Assembly: GCF_900607225.1 (NCBI RefSeq)
Contig: NZ_LR027842.1
Coordinates: 116,443-180,442 of the forward strand
Length of the DNA: 64,000 nt
Direction of reading: 5' to 3'
DNA from: [Pseudopropionibacterium] massiliense
GTDB lineage: Bacteria; Actinomycetota; Actinomycetes; Propionibacteriales; Propionibacteriaceae
A program made the translations under genes and the position numbers. Each line of letters starts with the position of its first letter. Position 1 is the stretch's first letter. Below, piece by piece: positions 25,496 through 34,427 of this stretch. The notes under the pieces were generated by a model. It was not told the origin of the DNA, searched no databases, and worked only from the letters and a program-made list of their open reading frames with translations.

Positions 25496-26125
25496 TCAGT
25501 TCTGATTTTCGAGCTGCGCCAGGGCCCTTTGGATGTCGCGCTCCAGGCATTGCCAGGAGGGCAGGCCCCGCACGGCGCCGAAGGGATCGAGGCGTTGCAG
25601 CAACACCCCGCGGTGACGGTTGAAGCCGTTCTTCTGCTTCTGCAACCGCCGTCCGCCTGTCTCGCTCGCCGCGAGAAGCGCTTTCTTCAGGATTTCCTTG
25701 GGATTCCTGATGCCCTCGATGGCATTCGGTTTCGGCAGCTTCAGGGGTTGTTTCCCTTTTGGACAGGCCACGACATCCCGGATCGCCTGTTCGTCCAGGA
25801 GAAGCCAGGCCTCGGTTTCCTGCACCGGAATGACCGGAACGTGTGGGTGTGGGAAACCGCTGTCCTCCACTCCGCGTCGGATCTCGCGTTCCCGTCCGTC
25901 ACGATCGGGACCGTCGGAGTCCCGGTGGATGAACACCATGTCGAGATTCGCGCCTTCCCTGAGCAGCTGTCGTAGCCGTGTGGCGATCGGCCCCTTCCGT
26001 GCGTCGGTCATTCCGGTGGCCTCCCGGGCGCCGAAATGAATCAACAGGGTCTCCAGGTGCGCTCTGAGCCCCTCGTCGGACGACCCTTCGCACAGGAGCA
26101 CGAAGGAAATGCTCCCGACTGTCAC
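25496..26125 (-). CDS. DUF4276 protein, Toprim-like predicted nuclease
   Basis: A 209-residue protein. Glu13 in LCEGSSDE and the Asp pair in IHRDSDG (69, 71) sit where Toprim nucleases hold their metal-binding acidic residues. The remaining sequence, with VIPVQETEAWLLLDEQAI and LKKALLAASETGG, matches DUF4276. The GTG at 26125 overlaps the ATPase stop by 4 bp, so the ATPase and nuclease are made together. Pairs of AAA ATPase and Toprim-like partner are known in anti-phage systems (OLD, Gabija, PARIS). A defence role here is inferred from this architecture. Confidence 0.75.
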   Translation of the reverse strand: MTVGSISFVLLCEGSSDEGLRAHLETLLIHFGAREATGMTDARKGPIATRLRQLLREGANLDMVFIHRDSDGPDRDGREREIRRGVEDSGFPHPHVPVIPVQETEAWLLLDEQAIRDVVACPKGKQPLKLPKPNAIEGIRNPKEILKKALLAASETGGRRLQKQKNGFNRHRGVLLQRLDPFGAVRGLPSWQCLERDIQRALAQLENQN

Positions 26126-27510
26126 GAGACGGCCTCGATCGACAACAGCGTGTTCGGTGGTTCGGTCAGGTAGTCCGACAGGGAGGCCTTGAGGACGGTG
26201 CGTGCCCCTTGTATCGCCTGCCATGTTTCCGGCAGCGGGCGCAGCTGCACCGTGGTCGTGATCCTCCCGTCCCTGCGAACCCGGGTGGGAACCGCAGCCA
26301 GCAGGTTGTCGTCGTAATAGCGGACGAAATGGGGGGAATGGGTGTTGACCATGACCTGGCGCATTGGATTCCCCGGCCCCGGTGGATCCTGCGGGTCCAC
26401 GGCGAGGGAACGGACCAGATCGACCATGGCCTCGATGCGGGCCGGATGGATGCCGTTCTCGGGTTCCTCCATGCACAGCAACCCTCCGAAGGAGTCGTCG
26501 ACGCGCATGATGCACAGCGTGAGGAAACGAAGCGTCCCGTCGGACAGGGAACGTGCCGGCAGCCACGGGCCGGTGCCCATGGAGGCCATCAGGGTGAGGG
26601 TGTCGCGGCGCTCGTCGTAGTCGACCGTGATGCCGCGGATGTCGGTGAGTACCGCCGCCTCGGAGGCGACCTCGGCGTAGACGTCGTCGCCCTGTTCCCT
26701 GGCCATGCGATACAGCGTCGCCGCCAGGTGCGCCCCAGACGTCGTGGGGTGAGGATCCACGAGAGTGCTGTCCGGGGCGCGCATGGCGGAAGGTTCGAGC
26801 GCCAACAGCCGCCACTGCTGCATCTCCCGGCGGGCAGACAGGATCGTCTGGTCGTCGGCGGCGGTAGTGGTGGACACGATCGTGCGCGGCGCCCGGGCGG
26901 CCGCCGAGGGGCGCGGTTTCCCCCGGCTGCCCCCGTCCTGGTGGACGTTGACCACGGCCTCCCCGGCCTCCCCTCGTGTGGTGGAGATGTAGGCCACACC
27001 GGCGCGCCTCCCCCTGACGACGGCGTCGCGGAACTGCTTCTTACCACGGGTCCATGGAAGATGTTTGGGGGCGTCGCCCAGATTGATGTGGGTCAGGCTC
27101 TCGTGTTCGAGCTGGATCCTCCCGATCCGGGGGGAGGCCGGGTCGGGTGGGAGGTAGCGCAGCTTCAGGTCGTAGCGGAGGAAGGTGGTGGTCGCCGACA
27201 CCTCGCGACCGAAGTCGTCGGTCACCTCCGCGGGAACGATCATCTCGACACCGAAGGAGATGACGGGATCACTGGATTCGGCGTTGTTCCAGAACAGGGA
27301 CCGCGGGTCCACGACCTGCCCGCCGCGCAACCTGAGGCGCTGGGCCGCCTCGAGGAAGGTGTGATCCGCCAGCAGGGACAGGAACTCGATGGCGTCGAAG
27401 ACGTTCGACTTTCCCACCGCATTGGGGCCCGCTATGCAGGTGTAGGGGCCGAAGTGGACATCGAGTCCCAGCAGGTTCTTGAACCCGTCGACCTGGAGTC
27501 GGGTGAGCAT
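26122..27510 (-). CDS. AAA_21 family ATPase (OLD/RecF-like)
   Basis: A 462-residue SMC-like AAA ATPase: Walker A GPNAVGKSN (28-36), signature LSDGTLRFL (about 340), Walker B LLCMEEPENGIHP and the His switch NTHSPHF. The middle carries a family-specific insert of helices and loops (about 60-270). The gene has the -10-like TAAGCT six bases upstream of the ATG, so it is probably leaderless. It is the first gene of the two- or three-gene operon with DUF4276. The ATPase may sense phage or damaged DNA and activate the nuclease partner. Confidence 0.83.
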   Translation of the reverse strand: MLTRLQVDGFKNLLGLDVHFGPYTCIAGPNAVGKSNVFDAIEFLSLLADHTFLEAAQRLRLRGGQVVDPRSLFWNNAESSDPVISFGVEMIVPAEVTDDFGREVSATTTFLRYDLKLRYLPPDPASPRIGRIQLEHESLTHINLGDAPKHLPWTRGKKQFRDAVVRGRRAGVAYISTTRGEAGEAVVNVHQDGGSRGKPRPSAAARAPRTIVSTTTAADDQTILSARREMQQWRLLALEPSAMRAPDSTLVDPHPTTSGAHLAATLYRMAREQGDDVYAEVASEAAVLTDIRGITVDYDERRDTLTLMASMGTGPWLPARSLSDGTLRFLTLCIMRVDDSFGGLLCMEEPENGIHPARIEAMVDLVRSLAVDPQDPPGPGNPMRQVMVNTHSPHFVRYYDDNLLAAVPTRVRRDGRITTTVQLRPLPETWQAIQGARTVLKASLSDYLTEPPNTLLSIEAVS

Positions 27511-27564
27511 GGCCCCAGCTTAGGACGTCACGCCGGTCGCGGTGCGCTGGATCGGGCGATCCGA

Positions 27565-27598
27565 GTGTCCCACCAGGAGCGGTGTCCCACCAGGAGCG
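27565..27598. repeat. tandem 17-bp repeat, two copies
   Basis: GTGTCCCACCAGGAGCG occurs twice in a row in the short gap between the ATPase promoter and lysC. Its role is unknown; it may bind a regulator or be slippage-derived. Confidence 0.7.
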
Positions 27599-27633
27599 CG
27601 CCCGGGGGCCGGTCCTGCCGGCCCCGTGTCCTC

Positions 27634-28908
27634 TCAGCGGCCCGTTCCGGCGTAGACGACGGCCTCCTCCTCGCCGTCCAGGCCGAAGGCGGCGTGGGCG
27701 CCGCGGACGGCGCGGTCCACTTCGTCTGTGCTGACCACCACGGAGATGCGGATCTCGGATGTGGAGATCATCTGCAGGTTGACGCCCTCGGCCGCCAAGG
27801 CCTTGAAGAAGGTGGTGGTCACACCCGAATGGGACCGCATCCCGACGCCGACGATCGAGACCTTGCCGATCTGGTCGTCGTAGAGGACCTCCTCGAAACC
27901 GATCTTGTTCTTGTTCGCCTCGAGCGCCTCGATGCCCTTGCGGCCGTCGGACATGGGCAGGGTGAAGGAGATGTCGGTCTTCACGTCCGAGAGCCTGGAT
28001 ACGTTCTGCACGATCATGTCGATGTTGATGCCCGCGTCCGAGATGACCTCGAAGATCGAGGCGGCCGCACCCACCTGGTCGGGGACGCCGATGACGGTGA
28101 TCTTGGCCTCGCTGCGGTCGTGGGCCACGCCCGTGATGATGGCTTCTTCCATTTTGCCTGCCTTCCTGACCTCGTCGTGGGGTTTCACCCAGGTGCCCGG
28201 TTTGTCACTGAAGGACGAACGGACGTGGACCTTCACGTTCTCGCGGCGCGCGTACTCGACACAGCGCAGGTGGAGGATCTTGGCGCCGGAGGCGGCCAGC
28301 TCCATCATCTCCTCGTAGCCGATCTCGGTGATCCGGCGGGCGCTCGGCACGATCCGCGGGTCGGCGGTGTAGACGCCGTCGACGTCGGTGTAGATCTCGC
28401 AGTGGTCGGCGCCCAGGGCCGAGGCCAGCGCGACCGCCGTGGTGTCGGAGGCGCCGCGACCCAGCGTCGTGACGTCCTTGGTGGTCTGCGCCACGCCCTG
28501 GAAACCGGCGACGATGACGACGCTGCCCTCCTCCAGGGAACGCACGACGCGCCCCGGGGTGATGTCGATGATGCGCGCGTTGCCGTGGGTGGGGGTGGTG
28601 AGAATGCCCGCCTGGGAGCCGGTGTAGCTGACGGCCTCGACCCCGAGGTCGGCCAGGGCCATCGCCAGCAGCGCCGCCGACTGGCGTTCCCCGGTGGTCA
28701 GCAGCATGTCCAGTTCACGGGATTTCGGGTTCGGGCTCACCTTCAGGGCCAGGTCCATCAGCTCGTCGGTGGTGTCGCCCATCGCCGAGATGACGATGAT
28801 GACCTCGTGCCCGTCGGCGCGCGTGCGCGCGATCCGCCGGGCGACGCGCTTGATGGATTCGGCGTCGGCCACCGAGGAGCCACCGTACTTCTGAACAATG
28901 CGTCCCAC
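27634..28908 (-). CDS. lysC: aspartate kinase
   Basis: A 424-residue aspartokinase of the actinobacterial type. The N terminus [10 protein letters not shown] (about 5-14) is the kinase motif, [13 protein letters not shown] is the substrate loop and two ACT domains follow (about 265-424). It phosphorylates aspartate to begin Lys, Met and Thr synthesis. The GTG at 28908 is chosen because an AAGGAGG site lies 5 bases upstream. An internal start for the small beta subunit is usual in this family but was not verified. No asd gene follows; the next gene in that direction is the ATPase. Confidence 0.92.
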   Translation of the reverse strand: MGRIVQKYGGSSVADAESIKRVARRIARTRADGHEVIIVISAMGDTTDELMDLALKVSPNPKSRELDMLLTTGERQSAALLAMALADLGVEAVSYTGSQAGILTTPTHGNARIIDITPGRVVRSLEEGSVVIVAGFQGVAQTTKDVTTLGRGASDTTAVALASALGADHCEIYTDVDGVYTADPRIVPSARRITEIGYEEMMELAASGAKILHLRCVEYARRENVKVHVRSSFSDKPGTWVKPHDEVRKAGKMEEAIITGVAHDRSEAKITVIGVPDQVGAAASIFEVISDAGINIDMIVQNVSRLSDVKTDISFTLPMSDGRKGIEALEANKNKIGFEEVLYDDQIGKVSIVGVGMRSHSGVTTTFFKALAAEGVNLQMISTSEIRISVVVSTDEVDRAVRGAHAAFGLDGEEEAVVYAGTGR

Positions 28909-29039
28909 GCAAACCTCCTTCACCGACAGGGAAGGCTACCGGACGAGGCCGGGAACCCCCAGATCCCGTCCAGCATGAGCAATCTTCGCTGAAAACGAGC
29001 CGACGGGAGGCGCCCCTGCGCGGGTTCCCGTCCCGCGTT
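28909..29039. other. leader of lysC and gap to the repeat
   Basis: Upstream of the lysC ribosome-binding site there is no recognisable riboswitch or gene. Confidence 0.3.
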
Positions 29040-29155
29040 CGCTGGCCTTGATCCGGGTTTGCTGGCCTTGTTCACGTTTGCCTGCGCTGTGAGGCCAGCA
29101 AACATCAACAAGGTCAGCAAACCGGCGGTAAAGCCAGCAAACCGGCGGGTGGGGT
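29040..29155. repeat. family-3 palindrome with nested short repeats
   Basis: A 24-base arm starting TTTGCTGGCCTTGTTCACG is followed by a 16-base loop, CTGCGCTGTGAGGCCA, and an imperfect inverse arm. Extra copies of the CCAGCAAACCGG unit follow. It lies downstream of the response-regulator gene. Confidence 0.78.
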
Positions 29156-29185
29156 GGGATCAGGTCCCGGGGATGGCCCCACCCC

Positions 29186-29845
29186 TCAGTTGGATTCCGC
29201 CGTCCCGTCGAGATCGAACCAGCCGTCCTCCCAGGTCTGGGTGGCGGCCGCGGTCGTGTTGCCGACCGGCCTGCCGACGGCCGCGTACTTCTCGTAGGCC
29301 CGCGCCAGGTAGGTCTTGACGGTGGACAGGGAGATGATGGGATTGAACTGGCGGCCGATGGCCTTGATGGGAACCCCCTCCGAGGCGAGTCGCAGACAGC
29401 GCAGCTCATGGGCCGACAACGCGGGCAGTTCCGCCGCGTCCTCGATGAGCGCGGCCGCCATCGCCGAGGACGGCGACCATCCCGTCTCGTGGATCTCCCG
29501 CAACGTCTCGAAGTGTTTGTCCGGCGACTCGTCCTTGAGGGCGAGGCCCCGGGCGCCGGCCCGCATGGCCATGCTGATCGGGACGCGACGATGGTCCGCG
29601 GTGAAGGCGAGGCACGAAATGCCCGCCTGACTCAGTACTCGAATGGTCTCGTGCCCGGCCAACTGGCCGTGCAACATCAAATCCACCATGGCCACGTCGG
29701 GATGGTTCTCGAGGCACCACGCCTGGAACTCCTCGGGGTAGGTGCTGGTGTACACCACCGCCAACTCCGGGTAGTCGCGACCGAGCGCCGAAATGGCGCG
29801 GCAGATGAATTCGTGGTCATCGAGGACTGCCACCTTGATGCTCAC
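29186..29845 (-). CDS. LuxR/NarL-type response regulator
   Basis: A 219-residue regulator. Acidic residues D9/D10 and the probable phospho-acceptor D55 (in MVDLML) define the receiver. K104 in LALKDES is the conserved lysine. The C-terminal LuxR HTH is marked by LSAHELRCLRLASEG and LSTVKTYLARAYEKY, though it differs from the usual LTxRE start. Its ATG overlaps the kinase stop by 4 bp, so kinase and regulator are partners. The target genes are unknown. Confidence 0.87.
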   Translation of the reverse strand: MSIKVAVLDDHEFICRAISALGRDYPELAVVYTSTYPEEFQAWCLENHPDVAMVDLMLHGQLAGHETIRVLSQAGISCLAFTADHRRVPISMAMRAGARGLALKDESPDKHFETLREIHETGWSPSSAMAAALIEDAAELPALSAHELRCLRLASEGVPIKAIGRQFNPIISLSTVKTYLARAYEKYAAVGRPVGNTTAAATQTWEDGWFDLDGTAESN

Positions 29846-31992
29846 GGCTTGTCCTCCTCACAACTGAACTGGGTGAAATCCGGATCGGTAAGCAAGATTC
29901 TGGCACCTGTGAGGCCTGCCTGTCGCGTCTCCGTTAAACCCGGTTCTGCAACAGTCGCCACGAGAGTGCCCTGACGGCGGGTGATGGTCAGGTGCTGGCC
30001 GGGGACGGCGGGGTCCAGCTGGTTCAGCAGGGAGGCGAATCTCGTCGCCTCGAAGGCCTCCACCTGTTCCACGTCGAGCAGGCATCCCCAGCCCGCGCGA
30101 CGCAACCGGTCCAGGGCCGTGGCCAGGTGAATGCCCCCCGGCCACAACCGCAGGGCGTCGCGCAGCCGCGACTCCACGTGCCTGGCCTCGACGCGCACGG
30201 CGGGATCGGCGGGATCGACGGCCCCGGTGTAGAGCCCGGTGAACAGGGGGCCGCAGATCCGGTCCAGTGCCGCGATCCACGCCTCCTGCTCCGCCACCCG
30301 CTCGTTCCTGAGCTGCTCGGCGAGCTGCTCCTCGGTGCGTTCCTCCTGCGCCTGGTGGGCGCGTTTCCCGATGTCCGAGGCGCCGAGCGCCAACACCAGC
30401 GTCACCACACCGGCGGTGATGACGACCCCGGGGGAGCCGATGTCGGTGCCCTCCGGTACCCGCCCGAAAAGTCCCAGCGCCCCGGCGATGCTGGCGGCGA
30501 CGTTGGCGAGCACCAACCCGGTGGCCTCCTTCCACTGCCGTCCCGGGATGGTGAGGACCATCAGGGCGGTGGTCAGGCCGACGGTCCACAGGTCGTAGCG
30601 GTTGTTGCCGGAGGCCGTCGACAACCAGGCGTGGTTCGCGATGAGCAGCCCGATGCCCCAGACGTTGGCCAGGATCGCCTCGTGGATGTGCAGGCCGCGC
30701 CTGCGCAGCACGCGGCTGGTCAGCGCCACCACGAACGCCGTCGCCACGAAGAGCGTCCATGCCATGAGCGGACTCGGCCCGACGTTCCGCAACATCAGCA
30801 GCAGGCCCGTCCCGAACAGGCTCGGCAGCGCGATCAGTGACAACCACCGCCGGCCCGACGGGCCGATGCGGGCCGCGTGCGGGATCGGGTTCCAGGTGAG
30901 GGTGACGGCGGTGCCGCCGACGACGTCGGAATGGATGGTGGCGTGCCCACCGACCTCCGCCATGCGCCCGTGAATGCCCTCCTTGATGCCCATGCGGCTG
31001 CGCGGCACCTCGCTGGGATCGAAACCGGGGCCCCAGTCGCTGATGACGACGGTGCAGCCACTGCCGGAGGTGCGGGCCGTCACCTGGGCGGTGCCGCCGG
31101 GAACGTGTTTGGCGACGTTGCGCACCGCCTCCCGGGTTGCCTCGGCGATGTTGCGGGTCACCTTGGACGGCAGGCTGGCCTCGTCCTCGATGCGCAGCGC
31201 GACGGGGCAGCCGACATCGGTGACGGCCTGCTCCAGGGCGCTCAACAGGGGAGAGGCCTCCAGATCCAGGTCGGAGGTGCCCAGCCCTGCCCGCGACTCC
31301 TCACCCAGCCGCAGCACCTCCTCGCGGGTGATCTCCCCGCGTCCGCTCGCGACCTGCTGGAACAGGTGCAGGAGGGTGTCGTGGACTCGACGGATGTTCT
31401 CCCTGCGGGTGCTCTCCAACAGCCGGGTGCGATGCTCCACGCTCCGGCGACGGGCATCGTCGGCGACGCTGTCCTCGAGGTCCTGCAGCTGGGCCTGCAT
31501 GGTGCGGTAGGCCAACGTCATGATGCCGATCGCGACGATCGTGAAACCGATGTCGAGGAGCTGCTGTCGCCAGTCGAGGCGCGGCAGCAGCACGATCATC
31601 GGGGCGAGCGCGCCGACCGTCATGAGGATCCAGGGGCCGTGACTGTCGCGCCGGTGTTGCAGCAGGTAGATCAGGATCGTCCAGACCCACAGGTTGGAGT
31701 GCCACACCACCGGGCCCTCACCGAGCCACATACCGGCGCCGGCGAGCCAGAACCCGATGGTGTTGACCAGGGCCACGGGCCAGACCAGGGGAAGGTCGAG
31801 GAAGGCCCCGAGCGCGGCCAACAGATGGGCCAGCGCCATCAGCGCGAGCCCGGACACGGCGAGACCGTCCAAACCGGGGGTCAGCAGGTCCTCGACGGGG
31901 GTCAGGCCCTGCAGGGCCGCGGCCAGACCCACGCCGAAACCCATCAGTCGGCGCATTCTTCTGGCTGGTTCCTGAAACTGCATCGTCGGCAT
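29842..31992 (-). CDS. NarL-type sensor histidine kinase with a second membrane/degenerate kinase half
   Basis: A 716-residue protein. An N-terminal block of membrane helices (about 10-160) is followed by a DHp-like helix with His in RRVHDTLLH (about 204). A HATPase domain follows, with EATREAVRNVAKH (N-box), DWGPGFDP (G1) and GIKEGIHGRM. Unusually, a second set of helices (about 375-530) and a coiled-coil plus C-terminal domain follow. The ATG at 31992 is chosen over longer frames that lack coding character. It is the first gene of the pair with the regulator. Confidence 0.85.
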   Translation of the reverse strand: MPTMQFQEPARRMRRLMGFGVGLAAALQGLTPVEDLLTPGLDGLAVSGLALMALAHLLAALGAFLDLPLVWPVALVNTIGFWLAGAGMWLGEGPVVWHSNLWVWTILIYLLQHRRDSHGPWILMTVGALAPMIVLLPRLDWRQQLLDIGFTIVAIGIMTLAYRTMQAQLQDLEDSVADDARRRSVEHRTRLLESTRRENIRRVHDTLLHLFQQVASGRGEITREEVLRLGEESRAGLGTSDLDLEASPLLSALEQAVTDVGCPVALRIEDEASLPSKVTRNIAEATREAVRNVAKHVPGGTAQVTARTSGSGCTVVISDWGPGFDPSEVPRSRMGIKEGIHGRMAEVGGHATIHSDVVGGTAVTLTWNPIPHAARIGPSGRRWLSLIALPSLFGTGLLLMLRNVGPSPLMAWTLFVATAFVVALTSRVLRRRGLHIHEAILANVWGIGLLIANHAWLSTASGNNRYDLWTVGLTTALMVLTIPGRQWKEATGLVLANVAASIAGALGLFGRVPEGTDIGSPGVVITAGVVTLVLALGASDIGKRAHQAQEERTEEQLAEQLRNERVAEQEAWIAALDRICGPLFTGLYTGAVDPADPAVRVEARHVESRLRDALRLWPGGIHLATALDRLRRAGWGCLLDVEQVEAFEATRFASLLNQLDPAVPGQHLTITRRQGTLVATVAEPGLTETRQAGLTGARILLTDPDFTQFSCEEDKP

Positions 31993-32107
31993 TTTCCCAC
32001 GGGAGCGGAGGCTGGGCGGAACCCGAAGGTGTCGCGGTGTCCGCGTCCCGAAATTTGTCATCTCAAAGTTATGGTCAGCCCCCGATGTTCCAGAGTAGCC
32101 TTGGGCC

Positions 32108-33100
32108 ATGGAGAGCATTCGATGGGGAATCGTCGGGGCCGGAAGCATTGCGGACACCGTTGCGGGAGAGTTCGCTTTCGTGCCCCAGGCCGAACTGGTC
32201 GCGGTGGCGTCACGTGACCTGGAGAGGTCGCGGAAACTGGCGCGCAGACACGGAATTCCCGCGATTCACCGAGACTACCGCTCGCTGATCGAGTCCGACG
32301 GTGTGGATGTCGTCTACATCGCGACCACGCATCCTCATCACCGTGACATCGCCCTGGCCGCGATATCCGCGGGAAAGGCGGTGATGGTGGAGAAGGCCTT
32401 CACCGCCACCCTCGCCGGAACCGAGGAGGTGGTCGCGGCCGCCACCAATGCCGGGGTGTTCGCGATGGAGGCCATGTGGACCCGGTTCCTGCCCGCGGTG
32501 GAGGCGGCCCGGGAGGTCGTGGCGTGGGGAAGGATCGGGCAGGTGCTCGGCATGCAGGGGGACCTGTGTGCGTTCCGCCCCTACGACCCGAAGAACCGGT
32601 TGTGGGATCCCGCCACGGGCGGCGGGGCCCTCCTCGACCTGGGCGTCTACGTCATCTCCATGGCCCAGGACTTCCTGGGAAGCTCTCGGGACGTGCACTG
32701 CGCCGGGCGGTACGCGCCGAACGGGGTGGAGTCGGCGGCGACGATCAACATCGCCTACGTCGGCGGGGGGACGTCGGCGCTCACCTGCGGATTCGACGTC
32801 CACGGGCCGGGCCGGATGATCATCCTCGGGACGAAGGGATGGGTGGAGGCTCAGCCCAGGTTCCACCATCCGACCACCATCTCCGTGCACCGCTCGGGGG
32901 TGCTGCCGCGGATCATCGAGGCCAAGCAGATCGGCAGGGGATACGCCCACGAGCTGATGGAGGTCAGCGACTGCCTGCTCGCCGGGCGCACCCAGTCGGC
33001 GACGATGCCGCTGTCCGACACCGTCGAGGTGATGCGGGTGCTGGAGGGCTGCCTGACGCAACTGGGTCGTCCGCAGGAGGAGGCGAGGGTCGAGATCTGA
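32108..33100 (+). CDS. Gfo/Idh/MocA family oxidoreductase
   Basis: A 330-residue NAD(P)-dependent oxidoreductase. The Rossmann motif WGIVGAGSIA (6-15) and the family Lys in VEKAF (about 96-100) are present, with a GGGALLDLGVYVI segment in the C-terminal domain. Substrates are usually sugars, inositols or sugar-dihydrodiols. The gene is divergent from the kinase gene. TAGCCT lies 6 bases before the ATG, so the transcript is probably leaderless. It is about 30% like other oxidoreductases of this window by eye, so not a recent duplicate. Confidence 0.86.
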   Translation: MESIRWGIVGAGSIADTVAGEFAFVPQAELVAVASRDLERSRKLARRHGIPAIHRDYRSLIESDGVDVVYIATTHPHHRDIALAAISAGKAVMVEKAFTATLAGTEEVVAAATNAGVFAMEAMWTRFLPAVEAAREVVAWGRIGQVLGMQGDLCAFRPYDPKNRLWDPATGGGALLDLGVYVISMAQDFLGSSRDVHCAGRYAPNGVESAATINIAYVGGGTSALTCGFDVHGPGRMIILGTKGWVEAQPRFHHPTTISVHRSGVLPRIIEAKQIGRGYAHELMEVSDCLLAGRTQSATMPLSDTVEVMRVLEGCLTQLGRPQEEARVEI

Positions 33101-33106
33101 GGGTCG

Positions 33107-33230
33107 CTGGCCTTAATCCGGTTTTGCTGGGCTTGTTCACGTTTGCTGGCCTCACAGCGCAGGCAAACGTGAACAAGCCCAGCAAACCATTGCCAAGGCC
33201 AGCGAATCAGGAGTAAGGCCAGCAAATCGG
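33107..33230. repeat. family-3 palindrome, perfect 24-bp arms
   Basis: The arm at 33123-33146 (starting TTTGCTGGGCTTG) and the arm at 33163-33186 are perfect inverse copies around a 16-base loop. The loop is the reverse complement of that in the copies at 29040 and 34258. Degenerate CCAGCAAAT-type units follow. It lies between convergent genes and can serve as a two-way terminator. Confidence 0.85.
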
Positions 33231-33232
33231 GG

Positions 33233-34165
33233 TCAGGAGCTGCGACGGGCGGTCCAGGCGGGGCTGGCGCTCGCGAAACCGGCATTCAACAGGGCCGTGA
33301 GCGAGGCCTGGTCGTTGGCCTCCCGCCAACCCCACCGGACGATCCAGTACCCGCACGCACGGATGCGTTGTTCGCGACGCTTCTCCGCCATCACGACATC
33401 CGCCGCGGACTGGCCGGGGCCGAGCAGCTCCCGGTACTTGATGCGTCCGTCGACCTCCCCGACGAGCCCGTGCTCGGGCCAGCCGAAATCGGTGCGGGCG
33501 ACGAACTCGCCGTTCGCGTCGAAGATCTCGAACTGCAGCTCCGGAGCCGGGATTCCCGCCCGCATCATGTGGAACCTGCTCAGCGACTCGGCGGGAGACT
33601 CCACCCGTCCGTCGCCGAGCGCCAGCACCCGCCTGGCCTGCCTCACCCCGTGAAGCCGGGGATGCCTGTGCAGCTCATCTTGGAGAAAGTCGCGTTTGAG
33701 ACCGCGACCCAAGGCGGCGTCCACCACCGCGAGACCCCACTCGAAGGGCGACGTGCGGGCCAGGTCGGTAACCGTGCGCGAGAGGGTGGTCACCGGTAAC
33801 CCGGCGATGCGCGTGACCTCGTCGTCGTGGATGGCGGTGCGACGGACCCGGAGGAGGTCGCTGTGATCGCCATGCCCGCGGGTGCGGCGGGTCATGGTCA
33901 CCTCCCGCAGCGACTCAATGGGAACAGGTAAGCCGTGCAGCACCGCGGCCGAGGTGTGACTGAAGACGCTCGAGTCGTGAACGTCGATGGCGGCCGCCTG
34001 GATTCGTCGGCGGTGCTCCGCGAACACGTCCGCCTGCTGCGTCGGGGCGTAAACACCGCGCCTGAGGCGCACCATTGTGCCGTCGCGGAGGTGCTGTTTG
34101 AGTTGGGCGTCGGTTACTCCCAGGGTCGTGAGATGCTCGTGGGTCCAAAGGGTTGTGCGTGTCAT
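33233..34165 (-). CDS. AbiEi-like protein with DUF559-type nuclease fold
   Basis: A 310-residue protein of an abundant actinobacterial family. The N terminus is a winged helix (TLGVTDAQLKQHLRDGTMVR), then a RRGVYAP segment typical of AbiEi antitoxins. The C terminus holds a restriction-endonuclease-like fold (RTDFGWPEHGLVGEVDGRIK and VVMAEKRREQRIRACGYWIV) like DUF559. No AbiEii toxin is adjacent. The ATG at 34165 is chosen; a GTG 6 codons earlier is possible. It might act as a solo regulator or nuclease. Confidence 0.8.
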   Translation of the reverse strand: MTRTTLWTHEHLTTLGVTDAQLKQHLRDGTMVRLRRGVYAPTQQADVFAEHRRRIQAAAIDVHDSSVFSHTSAAVLHGLPVPIESLREVTMTRRTRGHGDHSDLLRVRRTAIHDDEVTRIAGLPVTTLSRTVTDLARTSPFEWGLAVVDAALGRGLKRDFLQDELHRHPRLHGVRQARRVLALGDGRVESPAESLSRFHMMRAGIPAPELQFEIFDANGEFVARTDFGWPEHGLVGEVDGRIKYRELLGPGQSAADVVMAEKRREQRIRACGYWIVRWGWREANDQASLTALLNAGFASASPAWTARRSS

Positions 34166-34257
34166 GAAACCATTGGACGCCACGTCGACTCTGCGCTGTC
34201 AAGGACCAGTTTTTCGCCTGTGGAAAACTCTCCTCGGGGCTGTTCCCCGACACGCCG

Positions 34258-34385
34258 GTTTGCTGGCCTTATCACCTTTTTGCTGGGGTTGTTCACGTTT
34301 GCCTGCGCTGTGAGGCCAGCAAACGTGAACAAGCCCAGCAAACCCGGATTAAGGCCAGCGGACCGGATTAAGGCCAGCAAAACGA
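34258..34385. repeat. family-3 palindrome
   Basis: Arms starting TTTGCTGGGGTTGTTCACG and GCAAACGTGAACAAGCCCAG pair with one mismatch around the 16-base loop. Several GGCCAGC units follow. It lies after the aminotransferase gene (which ends at 34428 on the minus strand) and may end its transcript. Confidence 0.82.
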
Positions 34386-34427
34386 CGGCGGGGCCGGGTG
34401 GTGGTGGGACCGGGTGGCGGGTGGGGG

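Noticed and set aside
26209..28992. 927-codon open frame on the plus strand across the ATPase and lysC genes
   Set aside because: It is antisense to two clear genes, with composition of a shadow frame in high-GC DNA and no family match.
33233..34165. AbiE toxin-antitoxin pair
   Set aside because: There is no AbiEii-type nucleotidyltransferase next to the AbiEi-like gene; neighbours are repeats and metabolic genes.
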